Counted from the first letter of the stretch, positions 34,392 to 46,362 are shown. The stretch is 64,000 nt of DNA from Gymnothorax reevesii (GCA_029721435.1 CM056573.1:151425947-151489946), one strand, 5' to 3'. A program made the numbers and translations. Notes: generated from the sequence alone by a model not told the origin.

Positions 34392-34496
34392 CTGTGGCAC
34401 TGGACACAGTCCACAGCACGATGTCTGGAGTCTCCCTCTCCAGCCACAGAGCTGGCACCACGGCAATCTTGTATCTGCATGCTCTGAACTTACTGT
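34392..34496 (-). other. Exon-like repeat, copy A
   Basis: Minus-strand segment with an acceptor-like border (CTTTTTCCTGCGTACTGGGGCAG|AC) and a donor CCACAG|GTGATA. It is 105 bp and open, reading ...KIAVVPALWLERETPDI.... Three related copies lie at 43,394, 49,331 and 52,964. The plus strand is also open through the same segment (LDTVHSTMSGVSLSSHRAGT), so the coding strand is not proven. Confidence 0.45.
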
Positions 34497-35439
34497 CTGC
34501 CCCAGTACGCAGGAAAAAGATTCAGGGTGATGACCAGCAGAAGTATCGTCTGTAAAGTAGTCACCATAAAAACTATAACACAAATCAAAATGAAAGCAAC
34601 AAAGCCATGTTGCCATGCAGTATAATCACATAATTTTTTTTTCAAGGAGCATCACCTTGGCCAAGCATGCATAAAAAACTTGAAAAATTGACTATTATTT
34701 TTTTCCAAGTTTGTTAGCACTGGTAATGTTAATTGAGAGTTAAATTGCAGTAATTCATAGCTGTTAATCATAACTGTTCTTTTACTAAAATAAATTTCAT
34801 AATTGAGGGCAGGACTTGAATGTCAGTTCATGTCAGTTTTCTTTTAACAACCACTTTGCACAAGCTTTGAGATGTTTGTAAGTCGCCGTGTCTGGCCATG
34901 GAAATCGTAAAGACACATACCTTCATGGAATCTATGCTGACCTCCCTGTCCTTGTTGTTGGATGACAAGCAGTGTATAGTTTTTCCCCTCAATAAATTAA
35001 TTTAAAAACTGCATTTTTCTTTTACTCGAGTTATCTTCATCAAATATGAAAATTAGTTTGATCTGAAACGTTTGACAAATATGCAAGAAAAATAAGAAAT
35101 CGGGAAGGGGGCACATACTTTTTCACAGCACCCAAAAGTTGTTAAGGGTCAAAAATATTTATGCATATACAGGGAAAAAAAGGGTAACATTTTCTTTTTT
35201 TTATTTTATTTTTTTATTTTATTTGGTCAAAAAACATTTATCTCAATACAAAATCTTACATAGTAATGCCGAAATTATACATATACAAAAAAGTTTTAGT
35301 GCTTATTCTGACAGGGTTTTATATCAGTGGCTGCTTGTTCCTCAGACGTCTATGTATGGTTTATTATACTGAAGTATAGCTTGTGGGGGGGGGTAGTTGT
35401 TTGCCGCTATTATAGAGGTATACATTTAATGCAAGGTCT

Positions 35440-36300
35440 TGCCGTGAGTTATTACAGGGAGAGTTCCTGAGCTGGTAACTCATCTAAGTATTTGAGTAAT
35501 GGCCTCCAGTGAGTATAAAACCTGTCAGTCAAGCCCCTAAGTGAGAATTTTATCTTCTCTAGCTTTAGAAGCCCCAAAACATGATGTAACCATACTTTAA
35601 TTGATGGTGGTTGAGGGGACTTCCATAGCAACAAAATTCTCTTTCGTGCAACAAGAGAAGTGAATGCGATAATGTTATTTTGAGTATTTGTAGTGTGAAA
35701 GTCACCCGGAGGCTTTTTGCAAATATTAGCTCATTTAGAATTTGATGCCTGCAACATGTTTCAAAAAAGCTGGCACAAGTGGCAAAAAAGACTGATGCAT
35801 TATCTGATGCATAATGCATTATCGCATTAGATTTATGCCCATTATGTCCAAAATTATTTTAAAGAATTGTCGCCAGAATTCAAACAACTTGAGACATGCC
35901 CAGAACATATGAGTAAGGTTACAAGGGGTCTGTGAGCATCTACTGCATTTGTCGTCAAATTTGTCCAGGTAAATCTTTGAACGTTTTTCTTTACTGTAAT
36001 GCAGCCTGTGTAGGACTTTAAATTGTATTAGTGAAATTCTAGCACAACTAGATGATGAGTTAATCGCTCTTATGGCCTTTTCCCAGAATGTTTCAGAGAA
36101 ATTCAGTTGAAGTTCTGATTCCCAAGTTTGTTTTTATTTTTATGGAGAATAGAATCACTAGGTGGGAACAATAAGTTATAGAAATAAGAGATATGACCCT
36201 TTAATAGAGTTTTCACTTTGAGAATGAGATCTATTCCACTGGGAGTCGGTAATATTTTCTTAAAGAAAATATTCATGTTGAAATTTAAAATGTGGCTCAA
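35440..36300 (-). pseudogene. L1/Tx1-like LINE ORF2, C-terminal end
   Basis: The minus-strand translation (36,095-35,835) gives FKVLHRLHYSKEKRSKIYL, then C-x2-C...HMFWAC, the cysteine/histidine motif at the end of fish L1/Tx1-type ORF2. After a break the frame continues with RILLLWKSPQPPSIKVWLHH and FYTHWRPLLKYLDEL, stopping at about 35,452. It encodes only the tail of an endonuclease/reverse transcriptase polyprotein, 5'-truncated as is usual for LINEs. It is interrupted at 35,716-35,795 by a piece of Tc1 sequence and contains frameshifts. Confidence 0.75.
35716..35795 (+). repeat. Tc1 internal fragment inside the LINE
   Basis: TTTTTGCAAATATTAGCTCATTT...CAACATGTTTCAAAAAAGCTGGCAC...AAAAAAGACTGA closely matches 6,280-6,352 of Tc1 copy 1, only about 75 bp and without either end. 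A run of GATGCATTATC-type words follows (35,792-35,830), which looks like filler. Confidence 0.75.
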
Positions 36301-37165
36301 TGCAATTCAGCTATTCAGCTAGCTCAGTGGTTATGGTGGTATGTTGATGTGAGGGAGGCTCAAATTTCAAATCTTGGCTTGGTTAGAAGTTGTTTTTATA
36401 AGCAGCAGGACATAGTTCTTGTTAAAATAATTGCTGGGTGTTTGTTGTTTTTTTTACTTTCCAACTTATCTTTGTATTAATTCTTACCTGCTTTTTTTAT
36501 TGAAAATAAATCTGCTTCTGTGGAGTCAAACATCATTTCCTTTGTATGTATTTTCTTTGAGCGGGAAAATGTATACATGACTGGTATAATAAAAAATAAT
36601 AAATAAATAAATAAAATTGTTGTAATTAGATGGAATGTATGGCAGTACTGACATATAAGTGAAATCAAATTAGTTTTACAGTTTGGTACTCAAGAAATCC
36701 AAAATGGCATACCGTGCCAGTTTGAAGAGGCCACCTAGACATTCCCAAACTAAAACCTCTGTGATTTCGCTCTGTTTACTTGATTAGAACAATCTTTGGC
36801 ACAGGTAATGATGAGATTCTGTGCCTTAATTTTTTAGAGGCTTCAGACAACAAATGAATAATTTAAAAGTAAATAAAAGTAAATCTTTGTTTGGTGCCAA
36901 AGATTATTATTTTATTATGATACCAAGATTATGCAAATTGACCAAGTAATTGCAGAGATATACTCATTTTATTTTGGGTATGTCATTTTTGAAGCTGAGG
37001 CTTGGGGCTTAAGAGATTAAATAAAACGTATACAAGTGCAACATACTTTTTATTTGATTGCCTTATACTACTAATCTGGGTCAGTACAACGTAGGGCAGG
37101 CAACAAAATTTATGTTAACGTGGACCTATTTTATTAAAAGATACAAAGAAGTTGTGGCTTCCATA
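36301..37165. other. No gene recognised
   Basis: AT-rich, with (AAAT)n at about 36,597-36,614. Nothing assignable. Confidence 0.4.
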
Positions 37166-38520
37166 CAGCGCCCTCCATAATTATTGGCACCCCTGGTTAA
37201 GATGTGATAAAAGCCTTATAATAAATTCAGTTTTTATTGCAGAAGCATACTCTCACACTGAAAATTGTAGAAAAATGTAACCTTCAACTCAAGTGAATTT
37301 TAAGGGGGAAAAAAATCCCTGACTAAGAAAAAATTATTTTTCATAAAATCACCTCTTCCACAATTACTAGCACCCCTAACAATTCCTAGGAATTAAATGT
37401 AATTGAAGTATTTCTGTCATTACTTCAGTAGTTTACATAGTTGATCAGAGTATTTAGGAACATTTTATTAGTAGATCATTACTTCCTGTTTCCCTGGGGT
37501 ATAAATATATATGATGTGACACAGAGGCCATTTCTCTTATCCACTCTTCAGCATGTGAAAGACAAAGGAACCCACTATTCAAGTAAGGCAGATGTGTGTC
37601 GACCTTCACAAGTCAGGCAATGGCTACAAGAAAATAGCCACTCGCCTGCACCTGCCCATATCTACTGTCAGAGGAATCATTAAGAAGTTTAAAACAACTG
37701 AAACAGTGGTAAACAAGCCTGGACGAGGGTGCAAGGTTATTTTGCCACCACGCACAGTGAGGAGGATGGTAAGAGAAATAAAAAGTTCTCCAAAGCTCAC
37801 TGTTAAAGAATTGCCACAAATGCTAGGATCTTGGGGTCACAAAGTCTCCAAAACAACCATCAGGCGCTATCTACATGCCAACAAGCTGTTTGGGAGGCAT
37901 GCACAGTAAAAACCTTTTCTCACTCACAATTATAAACACAAATGTCTGGAGTTCGCGAAACGGTACTGGGACTTCAACTGGCAGTGTGTGCTTTGGTCAG
38001 ATGAGACCAAGATAGAGCTTTTTGACAACAAACACTCTAAGTGGGTCTGGCGGAACACAAAAGATGAGTATTCAGAAAAGCACCTCATGCCCACTATGAA
38101 GTATGGGGGAGGATCGGTGATGCTGTGGGCCTGTTTCTCTTCCAGAGGCCCTGGGAACCTTGTTAGGGTGCATGGCATCATGAACGCTTTGAATTACTAG
38201 GACATTTTAAATCAAAATCTGGTGGCCTCTGCCTGAAAGCTGAAGAAGGGTCGTCACTGGATCTTTCAGCAAGAAAATGACCCCAAACATGTGGCCAAAT
38301 CTACACAGAACTGGTTCACCAGACACAGATTAGGTGCTGTTTTGCTGGCAAAAGGGGGTTGTACAAAGTTTTACCATCAGGGGTGCTAATAATTGTAGCA
38401 CACATGATTTGATGTACAAAATAAAAAGAATGATTTCTTAATGTGGAATTTCTTCCCACTGAATAAATGCACTAGAATTAAAGGTTGAATTTTGCTCAAA
38501 CGTTTCCAATTTATGGCTTG
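37166..38520 (+). mobile_element. Tc1-like transposon, second type, 3' end lost
   Basis: After TA (37,164-37,165) the element begins CAGCGCCCTCCATAATTATTGGCACCCC, a familiar fish Tc1-like terminus. The transposase is split: 37,592-37,909 (HTH part: LHKSGNGYKKIATRLHLPIS; SKTTIRRYL) and 37,988-38,200 (WSDETKIELF with the first Asp; GGGSVMLWACFS). A degraded FQQDN-like stretch follows at about 38,266. The segment with the catalytic Glu is missing, and no intact right end was found, so the 3' border is approximate. Confidence 0.78.
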
Positions 38521-38621
38521 TAAATGAATTACAAGTGTGTAAAATTTGTTAAATATGTATGGCTGGGTTGTCTGTGTAGATAACTATCTAGCAAAGATCC
38601 ACCCTCTATATTGCTTTGTTA

Positions 38622-40211
38622 CAAAACCCAAAACCAGTGAAGTTGGCACGTTATGTAAATCGTAGATAAAAACAGAATACAATGATTTGCAAATCCTTTT
38701 CAACTTATATTCAACTGAATACACTGCAAAGACAAGATGTTTAATGTTCAAACTGAGAAACTTTTTTTTTTTTGCAAAAAATCATTAACTTAGAATTTAA
38801 AGGCAGCAACACATTGCAAAAAAGTTGGCACAGGGGCCTTTTTACCACTGTGTTTCATCGCCTTTCCTTTTAAAGACACTCAGTAAACGTTTGGGAACTG
38901 AGGAGACCAATTTTTGAAGCTTTTCAGGTGGAACTCTTTCCCACTCTTGCTTGATGTACAGCATAAGTTGTTCAACAGTCCGGGTCTCCATTGTCATATT
39001 TTGCGCTTCATAATGCGCCACACATTTTCAATGGGAGACAGGGCTGGACTACAGGCAGGCCAGTCTAGTACCCGCACTCTATTACTATGGAGCCATGCTG
39101 TTGTAACACGTGCAGAATGTGGCTTGGCATTGTCTTGCTGAAATGAGCAGGGGCGTCCATGAAAAAGACGTTGCTTGGATGGCAACATATGTTGCTCAAA
39201 ACCTGTATGTACCTTTCAGCATTAATGGTGCCTTCACATATGTGTAAGTTGCCCATGCCTTGGGCACTAATACACCCCCATACCATCACAGATGCTGGCT
39301 TTTGAACTTTGCGCCTATAACAGTCCGGATGGTTCTTTTCCTCTTTGGTCCGGAGGACACGACGTCCACAGTTTCCAAAAACAATTTGAAATGTGGACTT
39401 GTCAGACCACAGAACACTTTTCCACTTTGCATCAGTCCATCTTAGATGAGCTTGGGCCCAGCAAAGCCAGCGGCTTTTCTGGCTGCTGTTGATAAATGGC
39501 TTTTGCTTTGCATTGTAGAGTTTTAACTTGCACTTGCAGATGTAGCGACAACTGTAGTTACTGACAGTGTTCCTGAGCTTATGTGGTGATGTTTTTTACA
39601 CACTAATGTCGGTTTTTGATGCAGTACCGCCTGAGGGATCGAAGGTCACAGGCATTCAATACTGGTTTTCAGCCTTGTCGCTTACGTGCAGTGATTTCTC
39701 CAGATTCTCTGAACCTTTTGACGATATTACGGACCGTAGATGATGAAATCCCTAAATTTCTTGCAATAGCTCGTTGAGGAATGTTGTTTTTAAACTGTTC
39801 GACAATCAGCTCATGCATTTGTTCACTAAGTGGTGACCCTCGCCCCATCCTTGTTTGTGAATGACTGAGCATTTCAGGGAAGCTGCTTTTATACCCGATC
39901 ATGGCACCCACCTGTTCCCAATTAGCCCATTCACCTGTGGGATGTTCCAAATAAGTGTTTGATGAGCATTCCTCAACTCTCTCAGTCTTTTTTGCCACTT
40001 GTGCCAGCTTTTTTGAAACATGTTGCAGGCATCAAATTCCAAATGAGCTAATATTTGCAAAAAATTACAAAGTTTACCTGTTCGAACATTAAGTAACTTG
40101 TCTTTGCAGTGTATTCAATTGAATATAGGTTGAAAAGGATTTGCAAATCATTGTATTCTGTTTTTATTAATGATTTACACAGCGTGCCAACTTCACTGGT
40201 TTTGGGTTTTG
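38622..40211 (-). mobile_element. Tc1-like transposon, copy 2 (inverted relative to copy 1)
   Basis: A 1,590-bp element with the same ~115-bp terminal inverted repeats as copy 1 (CAAAACCCAAAACCAGTGAA...). A TA precedes the left end at 38,620-38,621; at the right end the TA is mutated (TC). It is in opposite orientation to copy 1, about 31 kb apart. Confidence 0.9.
38788..39848 (-). pseudogene. Tc1-like transposase, broken (copy 2)
   Basis: Same family as 6,488-7,557. It starts MGRGSPLSEQ at 39,848 and keeps the HTH region through ISSSTVRNIVKRFRES, then hits a stop near 39,669. Later pieces keep FGNCGRRVLRTKEEKN, VMVWGCIS, FQQDNAKPHS and SPIENVWRIM, where the position that is a stop in copy 1 is intact Trp. 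In WSDKSTF, Lys replaces the usual Glu after the catalytic Asp. Several small deletions shift the frame at 39,450-39,640. Confidence 0.86.
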
Positions 40212-41165
40212 TCGTTAGCAAGAATGCATGCATTACCTTTCCATAATCTTAATGTAGTTTATTAGCAAGCTGCTATTTTAGCCAGGCATAATGTATGCTA
40301 CACATTGATGGGAACAGATAGAGTGGGTGACCATTTCAATGAGATTCAGCTCTGGACAATAGTGCTGCCATTCACAGTAACATTAAATAGAATGTTAACT
40401 AAGGGTGGTCACTGATGCTGGAGTCCCAATATAGAGAGAGTCCTGACAAATCAGGAATAGGCGCTATCTTGTATCCGTCATGTGAAATCACGTTGTTTCT
40501 TAAATGGGCAATTGTTGGATTTTTTGCTCTTACCCACAGATCATGGGTAATACACAGGCTATGGACAAGCAACTCACTTAAAAAATCCCAAATAACCTTT
40601 AAAGGCGCTAGCAAGTGAAAATAAATTCTTGCTAGTTTATGCATACCTAATTGTTTCAATTTACCGTTGTAAATACGAGTCACTGTTATGGGGGTGTCAT
40701 TGACGCTTAGTGACAGATGGATGGTTAAATGTATTTTGTGATTTGCCCTCCTTGGGATGACTAGTAATATCGTTATGATATTGCTAGTGTTGGCAAGTTA
40801 TATCATCCTATCCACCAAGGATTGGAATTCCATTTGTGTTTAGGCCTAATTCATTTAATTCAGTATTGTCAGAAAGGGAAATAAAAGTATCTCTGACACA
40901 AATCAAAATTAATGACACAGGGAGGGACTTCCCACACAAATGAACGATGATGAGGTAAAGTCCCCATCCTTCACGATGTTCCTTAAAGCAATTCTAACCT
41001 TTCTGGCATTTTTACACTTTTCTTTTGGAATCTTAAAATGCTCCTAATAAGTGAATGGAACACTAAAACGTAAAAGAAATCCACCAGGTGTTGAAACTCT
41101 TCAATATTCAGTTCTCTTATATTTCTGATAAAAGTGTGACCAATCATTTTCTTCGGTCCGAATAA
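40212..41165. other. No gene recognised
   Basis: No motif-bearing frame or repeat identified. Confidence 0.4.
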
Positions 41166-41169
41166 AATG

Positions 41170-41393
41170 ATTTGCCAAGCCTTCTGTCTGTCATTCGTCG
41201 CAGCGCCCCTTACAGCCCGAACGCACTGCCCGCTAAACGCTGCACGTGCCATTTCACGTCCCTGCAGGCGCTTGGCTGGTCGCATAGGGAGCGTTCTTCT
41301 CGTGCTCTCTCCGCGCCAGTCAGACATCGACTCTGCTCGTCTATACTCGTCAGTAATCTGTTTTCCCTCATTTGAAGTTCATTTTAAACATGG
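41170..41393 (+). promoter_or_regulatory. Possible CpG-rich promoter and first exon
   Basis: A locally CpG-rich stretch (41,190-41,340, with CGTCGCAGCGCCCC, CTCCGCGCCAG) ends in ATTTTAAACATGG|GTAAGTC: an ATG at 41,390 followed one base later by a near-perfect splice donor. Genes with a start codon at the very end of exon 1 are common in vertebrates, but downstream exons could not be assigned. A second CpG-rich patch lies at 41,730-41,930. Speculative. Confidence 0.3.
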
Positions 41394-42045
41394 GTAAGTC
41401 AATATTAACGTAATAAGTTAATGATAATTTTTCATAGCATGTCCACGTATTGGGCGGGTTTTAATGAGTTTTCTAGGGATAAACACAGAATGAATTGGGC
41501 TGTTTTTGTGAAGTAAGCTCTGATGGCTCTGTGATATTTACTAGGCTGTATTAAAGTCGTAATAAAGTGTGATGACGGAATAATGTGTTCGGTTGTGTTT
41601 TTTAAAAAATATAAACACGGTCACTTAATTGTCATTTAATTTATTTTATTTTGAAAATTGGCTGGATTCTCTCGCCTTTTCTGTGCTCGACTTCCTGTCT
41701 GAAACGATCTGGTCTATCCAGCTTGACAGCGGAGCTCGTGGCTCGCGTGAAAAATAGAACTGATGCCGAACTGAAGCGCTACAGCGCACAAATCTGCACG
41801 GGCGCGCCGCTCCGCAATGCGGGATGTGCGACCAGTCACATAGGTTAACATGGGCACTGATTGGAAACTGCCTCTGCTCCAGGGCGCTGCGCTTCGATTC
41901 CGCGGGCAGTGCGACCCGCCCGTTACAGTTGCCTACAGCTAACACCGCTTGCAAGTCATGGGCCTCTCTGGCAGAAAAATAATGACTCATTTGACTGTAA
42001 ACAAATGGGTGCTGAAATGCTATAATTACAATAATACTGGTAGTT

Positions 42046-42390
42046 AATGGTAGTTCGTCAGTCTACAAAGGTAACGATACGTTACGAGTGCATTTTATTT
42101 TATACCACATATAGAATGGAATATTAGGTCATTAGTGTTGGTTGGTTTTCACTTACTGGTGCCTCTGAATCTGACTCCAGGTTTCACTCCCCTACGAAAA
42201 AAAATATTGCGTGTGGTGCGAGAAAGTGATCGCCGCAAGTGAAACAGGTCAATGGAGTCAGATTCAGAGAGACCGGTAAGTGAAAACTTACCAACAGTAA
42301 TTAAATAATATTCACTTCAATATGTGGTATAAAATAAAATGCCCCTGTAACGTTTAGTTACCTTTGTAGTCTGATGAACTAAATTACTTA
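42046..42390. repeat. Near-perfect palindrome with ~145-bp arms
   Basis: Bases 42,046-42,190 match the reverse complement of about 42,243-42,390: CTACAAAGGTAAC, GCATTTTATTTTATACCACATAT, TTTTCACTTAC and CTCTGAATCTGACTCCA occur in both. The spacer is about 50 bp. The right arm contains ATGGAGTCAGATTCAGAGAG followed by CCG|GTAAGT. No transposase. Confidence 0.75.
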
Positions 42391-42409
42391 TATTTTTTTT
42401 AGTAGGAGA

Positions 42410-42507
42410 AGTCTGGCATTCCGGGGGACGAGGGTGGGACTTTGGAGGGAGACGGAGTTGTTCATGTTCAAATTTTTACTAAGTGCTGCGCCACATGCCA
42501 GAATGGT
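42410..42507 (+). other. Exon-like segment after the palindrome
   Basis: TATTTTTTTTAGTAG|GAGAAG... to CAGAATG|GTAAGAAT: a pyrimidine-rich acceptor and a good donor frame a short open stretch (EKSGIPGDEGG; HVQIFTKCCATCQN). It is in phase with a possible MESDSERP start at 42,252. A later short frame at about 42,862 (MGENDAVYCAVCENN) could be another exon. No family recognised. Confidence 0.25.
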
Positions 42508-43393
42508 AAGAATTGACTTGGGGTGTATTGAAACATGATAACTTCTACTCAGTATTCTCAGTGCCTCATTTTAAATGTCAGGGCCCTCTGAATTCTACCA
42601 ATGAAGTGTGGTGCTACTTTGAGCCTTGTTAATGATGTGAAAATAGTGACTTATTTGCATGGCAACGCTATGCCCCACTCACTACCATTGTAAGCCTGTT
42701 GGGAGCTTTGTCTAAAAAGCCATATATTTCAAAATGTTGGGTGTGTACGGAGGTGGGGTAATCAACAAAAGTTACTTCTTGTTATCATGTTTCAATACAC
42801 CCCTAGTCAATTTCACTCCGGAGTTCTCCTTTAATGTCAGTAGAAATCTAGCAGATAGAACCATGGGGGAGAATGATGCAGTATATTGTGCTGTTTGCGA
42901 AAATAATGTGGGCAATACTCTCGTTAAATTCATTATATCTCTCTGAATATACCTACATATTCATTTCTGTAAAAACAGAGAGGTTTGGTCAATTTTACTC
43001 ATGTTTTTTGTACTATGCAGGGAACCTTCCAGTTTGTGAAGCCACTTTGTATTTCATAAAGGAAGTGCCATCATGGCCAGTGATAGAAAGATGCAGTCAG
43101 AGGGAGTAAAAGCCTGAGGCCTCTGAAGGGATCACACATACATCACACACCATACATTTCCAATCACACATACATGTACTTTTTGTTATTAATTGGCAAA
43201 CACATTTACTAAATGTAGCACTTTAGAATAAATTTATACTGTTCAAAATTTCTGATGCGACTGATTATCATTATGGGGCAGTAAGTTGTGATGATCTTGT
43301 CTGCTATGGCAATGGTAAGGTTTTCTTGTGGGGTTGTGTGGGAACACACGTTAGGGATTTGGAGCTCAGATTAGTTTTTGGGTGGCAACGTAC

Positions 43394-43489
43394 CCTCTGG
43401 CACTGGACACTGCCTACAGCAAGGTGCTTGGTGTCTCCTTCTCCAGCCACAGAGCTGGCACCACTGCAAACCTAAATTCAGTAATGGCT
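43394..43489 (-). other. Exon-like repeat, copy B (decayed on the minus strand)
   Basis: Related to copy A. The minus-strand frame (RFAVVPALWLEKETPSTLL) is stopped by TAG, while the plus strand stays open (LDTAYSKVLGVSFSSHRAGT). A strong pyrimidine tract (CTTCTGTTTCTCTTCCAG) lies on the minus-strand upstream side, and GG|GTACGT on the donor side. Confidence 0.4.
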
Positions 43490-43499
43490 CTGGAAGAGA

Positions 43500-44978
43500 A
43501 ACAGAAGGAGAATCATCTGAAAATCAAAGAGCCAAATGGAAATTTACAGTGCAGTTTAGGATTCTGAATTCCACTTAGGCACTCACTGCAGTCAGATACA
43601 TATCGTAGAAGAAAATTCAGCGCAGATGGCACATCTGTGTAATACTGTCCCTGAGGAAGGTTTTTTTTTCAAATCTATTTATTTATTTATTTTTAATTAC
43701 AAAATCACTAGTGCTATAATGCTCCCTTCCACTTGCTAATCATATATGGGCATTTCATTTTTCTCGAGAATGACTCTGATGTTCCTCTCTACTATGCCTT
43801 ACCCTGAATAACAGTCAAGTGATCGTAACATAGTGATAATTAATTAACCATATCTTTTCAATAAATTGAGTCATATTTATGCTTAAATAATCACAATCAT
43901 TTAGTCAAGGACTTCCGGGCATATTCCATGGTTGCTTTTCTTTTCATTGTTTGTTTTTCTGAACAAGAGTGACTGCACTTAGGAAAGCAGTGCTTTGATT
44001 GATTGATGGAGAAGTTTTGAGATGGTCATCTGTCCAGCAGATTTGTTGGGAAGAGTTCAGGCTCTTTGCTGAGTCCCGGAGAAAAGCCCTTCAAGTCCAG
44101 GTACTGTGTTTGGCCAGTTAGCTTGCTCAAGCAACATTCCAAGTGGCTTAAAAGTTCTTACATTTTTCCATATTGGCACTCACTGTGCTCTTTGGAACAT
44201 TCAAAGCCTCAAACACTGGATGCATCTCAATTTTCTTATTTGTATTTCCTTGCTCCACAGACCTCGCTCGAACCATAAGTTTTTGTGGATCAGCTATTTT
44301 GCTGGCCATCTCAAAGCGCTTCTTTAAATTTTATGGATTTAAATATTAGTCACAAGAAAGTCTGCAAAAACTGAAGGGGTCAAAATATTTTCCAAAGCCA
44401 ATGTATGAAAGCAAGGATTTATTGCTTTATTGATATATAATGCTCCTGTGTCCCACACAATGTCCCCACTAAACATCCATGAGCAACAACAATTTGCAAA
44501 ATATACACCATTGTGGCAGTTAGGGTACTATGGGAAATAGGCCAAACCTCCGGAACAATATCATGTTGCGGGAGAACATAACCTAATGCAGCATGCCAGA
44601 GCTTTGCAGAGTTATTTTTGACCGGCATGTGGAACCATAGAATGTACACTATTTAAATCTCATTTAACATTTATTATCAAAAATGAACATACAGTGCCTG
44701 TGTTATGCAGTTTTTGGGGATAGTCGTCAGAACAGTTCAACATGCAGAATCTGTACAATATGCCACAGTAAGAATATATTCCTTGTATCATTTTAGCACG
44801 GTCTTGCTCAATCCTACTGATCTACAATTTGGGGTTTCTCAACTATTCAAGCGGCAAAGAATAGAGTAATACAGCTGTACTCATATTAAAGTGAACACAG
44901 ATTTAGTTCATGTTTATTAGGTTCTCAATATTGGTCATTCATTTCTGTAAAACAAGAGGAAGTAAAGATGGCCAGTAA
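43500..44978. other. No gene recognised
   Basis: AT-rich, with (TATT)n near 43,675-43,695. An open minus-strand frame at 44,419-44,649 has no recognisable motif. Confidence 0.4.
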
Positions 44979-45717
44979 AAATGGACTGTGGCAATGTGTT
45001 CTGAGGTCAGACGAGTACAAATTCAACATTTTTCTTGGAAATCATGGGCGTCGTGTCCTCCGGGATAAAGAGGAGAAAGACTAGCCCTCCTGTTATCAGC
45101 ATTCAGTTCAAAAGACAGCATTTGGTGTGGGACACTTGCATGTTTTAAAAAGCACCATGATGCAAAAAGGAATATAAAGTTTTTAGAGCAATATATGCGC
45201 CCCTCCAGATGACATCTATTCCAGGGAAGGGCTTGTGCATTTCAGCAGGACAATGCAAAACTACATACTGCAGCTATTACAAAAGCGTGGCTTTGTAGTT
45301 GAAGAGTATGAGTGCTGAAATGGCCTGCCTGCAGTCCTGATCTTTCACCGACTGAGAACATTTGGCGCATAATTAAAGAAAAAGTCCATCAAAAGAGACC
45401 CAAAACTCTCCAGCAGCTGGAAGCTTGTATTAAACAAGAGTGGGATCAAATTCCAATGGCTAAACTCAAGAAACTTGTTTCCTCAATGCCCAGATGCCTC
45501 CACTCTGTGTTAAAAAGAAGAGGGGATGCTACACTATGGTAAACAGGCCCCTGTCCCAACCTTTTTGAGACCTATAGCAGCCATCATATTTGAAATGAGC
45601 TCATTTTATATCTCTTCTATTGTGAATAAAATACTGGCTGGTGTAATTTGAAATTCATTGCGTTTTGAGTTTATTCACTATTTACACTTTGTCCAAACTA
45701 TTTTGGAATTGGCATTG
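44979..45717 (+). pseudogene. Tc1-like transposase remnant with 3' terminus
   Basis: 5'-truncated. The first Asp region is degraded (LRSDEYKFNIFLGNHGRRVL), then FQQDN-type remnants (about 45,245), and a good C-terminal part at 45,312-45,541 with SPTENIWRIIKEK (catalytic Glu) and IKQEWDQIP. The 3' end has TTTGTCCAAACTATTTTGGAATTGGCATTGTA. Related to, but clearly diverged from, the 6,125 family. Stops and small deletions are frequent. Confidence 0.8.
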
Positions 45718-45721
45718 TATA

Positions 45722-45965
45722 CTTTTCTTGTATTGGCATCAAATAAATCACGCCAGCCATATGGCTTTTACTACATATAGTGCAATTCACATAGTACATT
45801 TCTCCTGAATTGGTTTCAAGATAAATTGTGCCAGCCATAGGGCTGACACTAAATAATGTACTTCATATAGGATATTTCTCTTGTATCGGCATCAGGAGAG
45901 ATTGTGCCAACCTCTGAGCTGTCACTACACATAGTACACTTTTTCTAGGATATTTCTCTTGTATC
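45722..45965 (+). repeat. Three-copy tandem repeat, unit ~90 bp
   Basis: TTTCTTGTATTGGCATCAxxAxAAAT...GCCAGCCATAxGGCT...ACTACATATAGTxCA recurs at about 45,724, 45,808 and 45,886, and the last half-unit abuts the LTR at 45,966. Confidence 0.65.
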
Positions 45966-46283
45966 TGTGATGGTTCTGCCCTGCAGTCCCTCCCCCCTTC
46001 TGCTGTCTGCGCCTCCACTTCAACGAGCCACACCTGTTGCTTGTTGAAGTAGAGGTGAAGTGTATAGTATTTAAGAGCTGCACTGCTAGTTTGGCAGTGC
46101 AGCTGCATTCTGTGCATTCAGCTGTGTTGTGCCGCTGCTCCCCTCGTTTGTGGTATGTGTTACCATTTTTATTAAAAATCTTTTGATATATTTTTACTCA
46201 GCCTGTGCATTTGCGTCCCTACTCCTCTTTTTGGGTACATGGTCCCAATGTTGTCTCCTGCTGATGGGGGCAAAACCATGACA
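45966..46283 (+). repeat. Putative LTR (318 bp)
   Basis: It starts TGTGATGGTTCTGCC and ends ACCATGACA, with TATAGTATTTAAG as a TATA-like site (about 46,059). No target-site duplication was found at its edges, so it may be the 5' LTR of an element whose leader (46,284 onward) contains the 24-bp minisatellite and whose body is gone. Confidence 0.5.
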
Positions 46284-46362
46284 GAATGCAACTGCCAGTG
46301 TGGGACCCAGCCAGGCTGAGTTTTAGGGGAGCAGCGGTTTTTTGTTCGGGGCCCAGTGTGGG

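Noticed and set aside
44419..44649. 76-codon minus-strand frame
   Set aside because: No motif, homology or splice context recognised; length is within chance expectation for the region.
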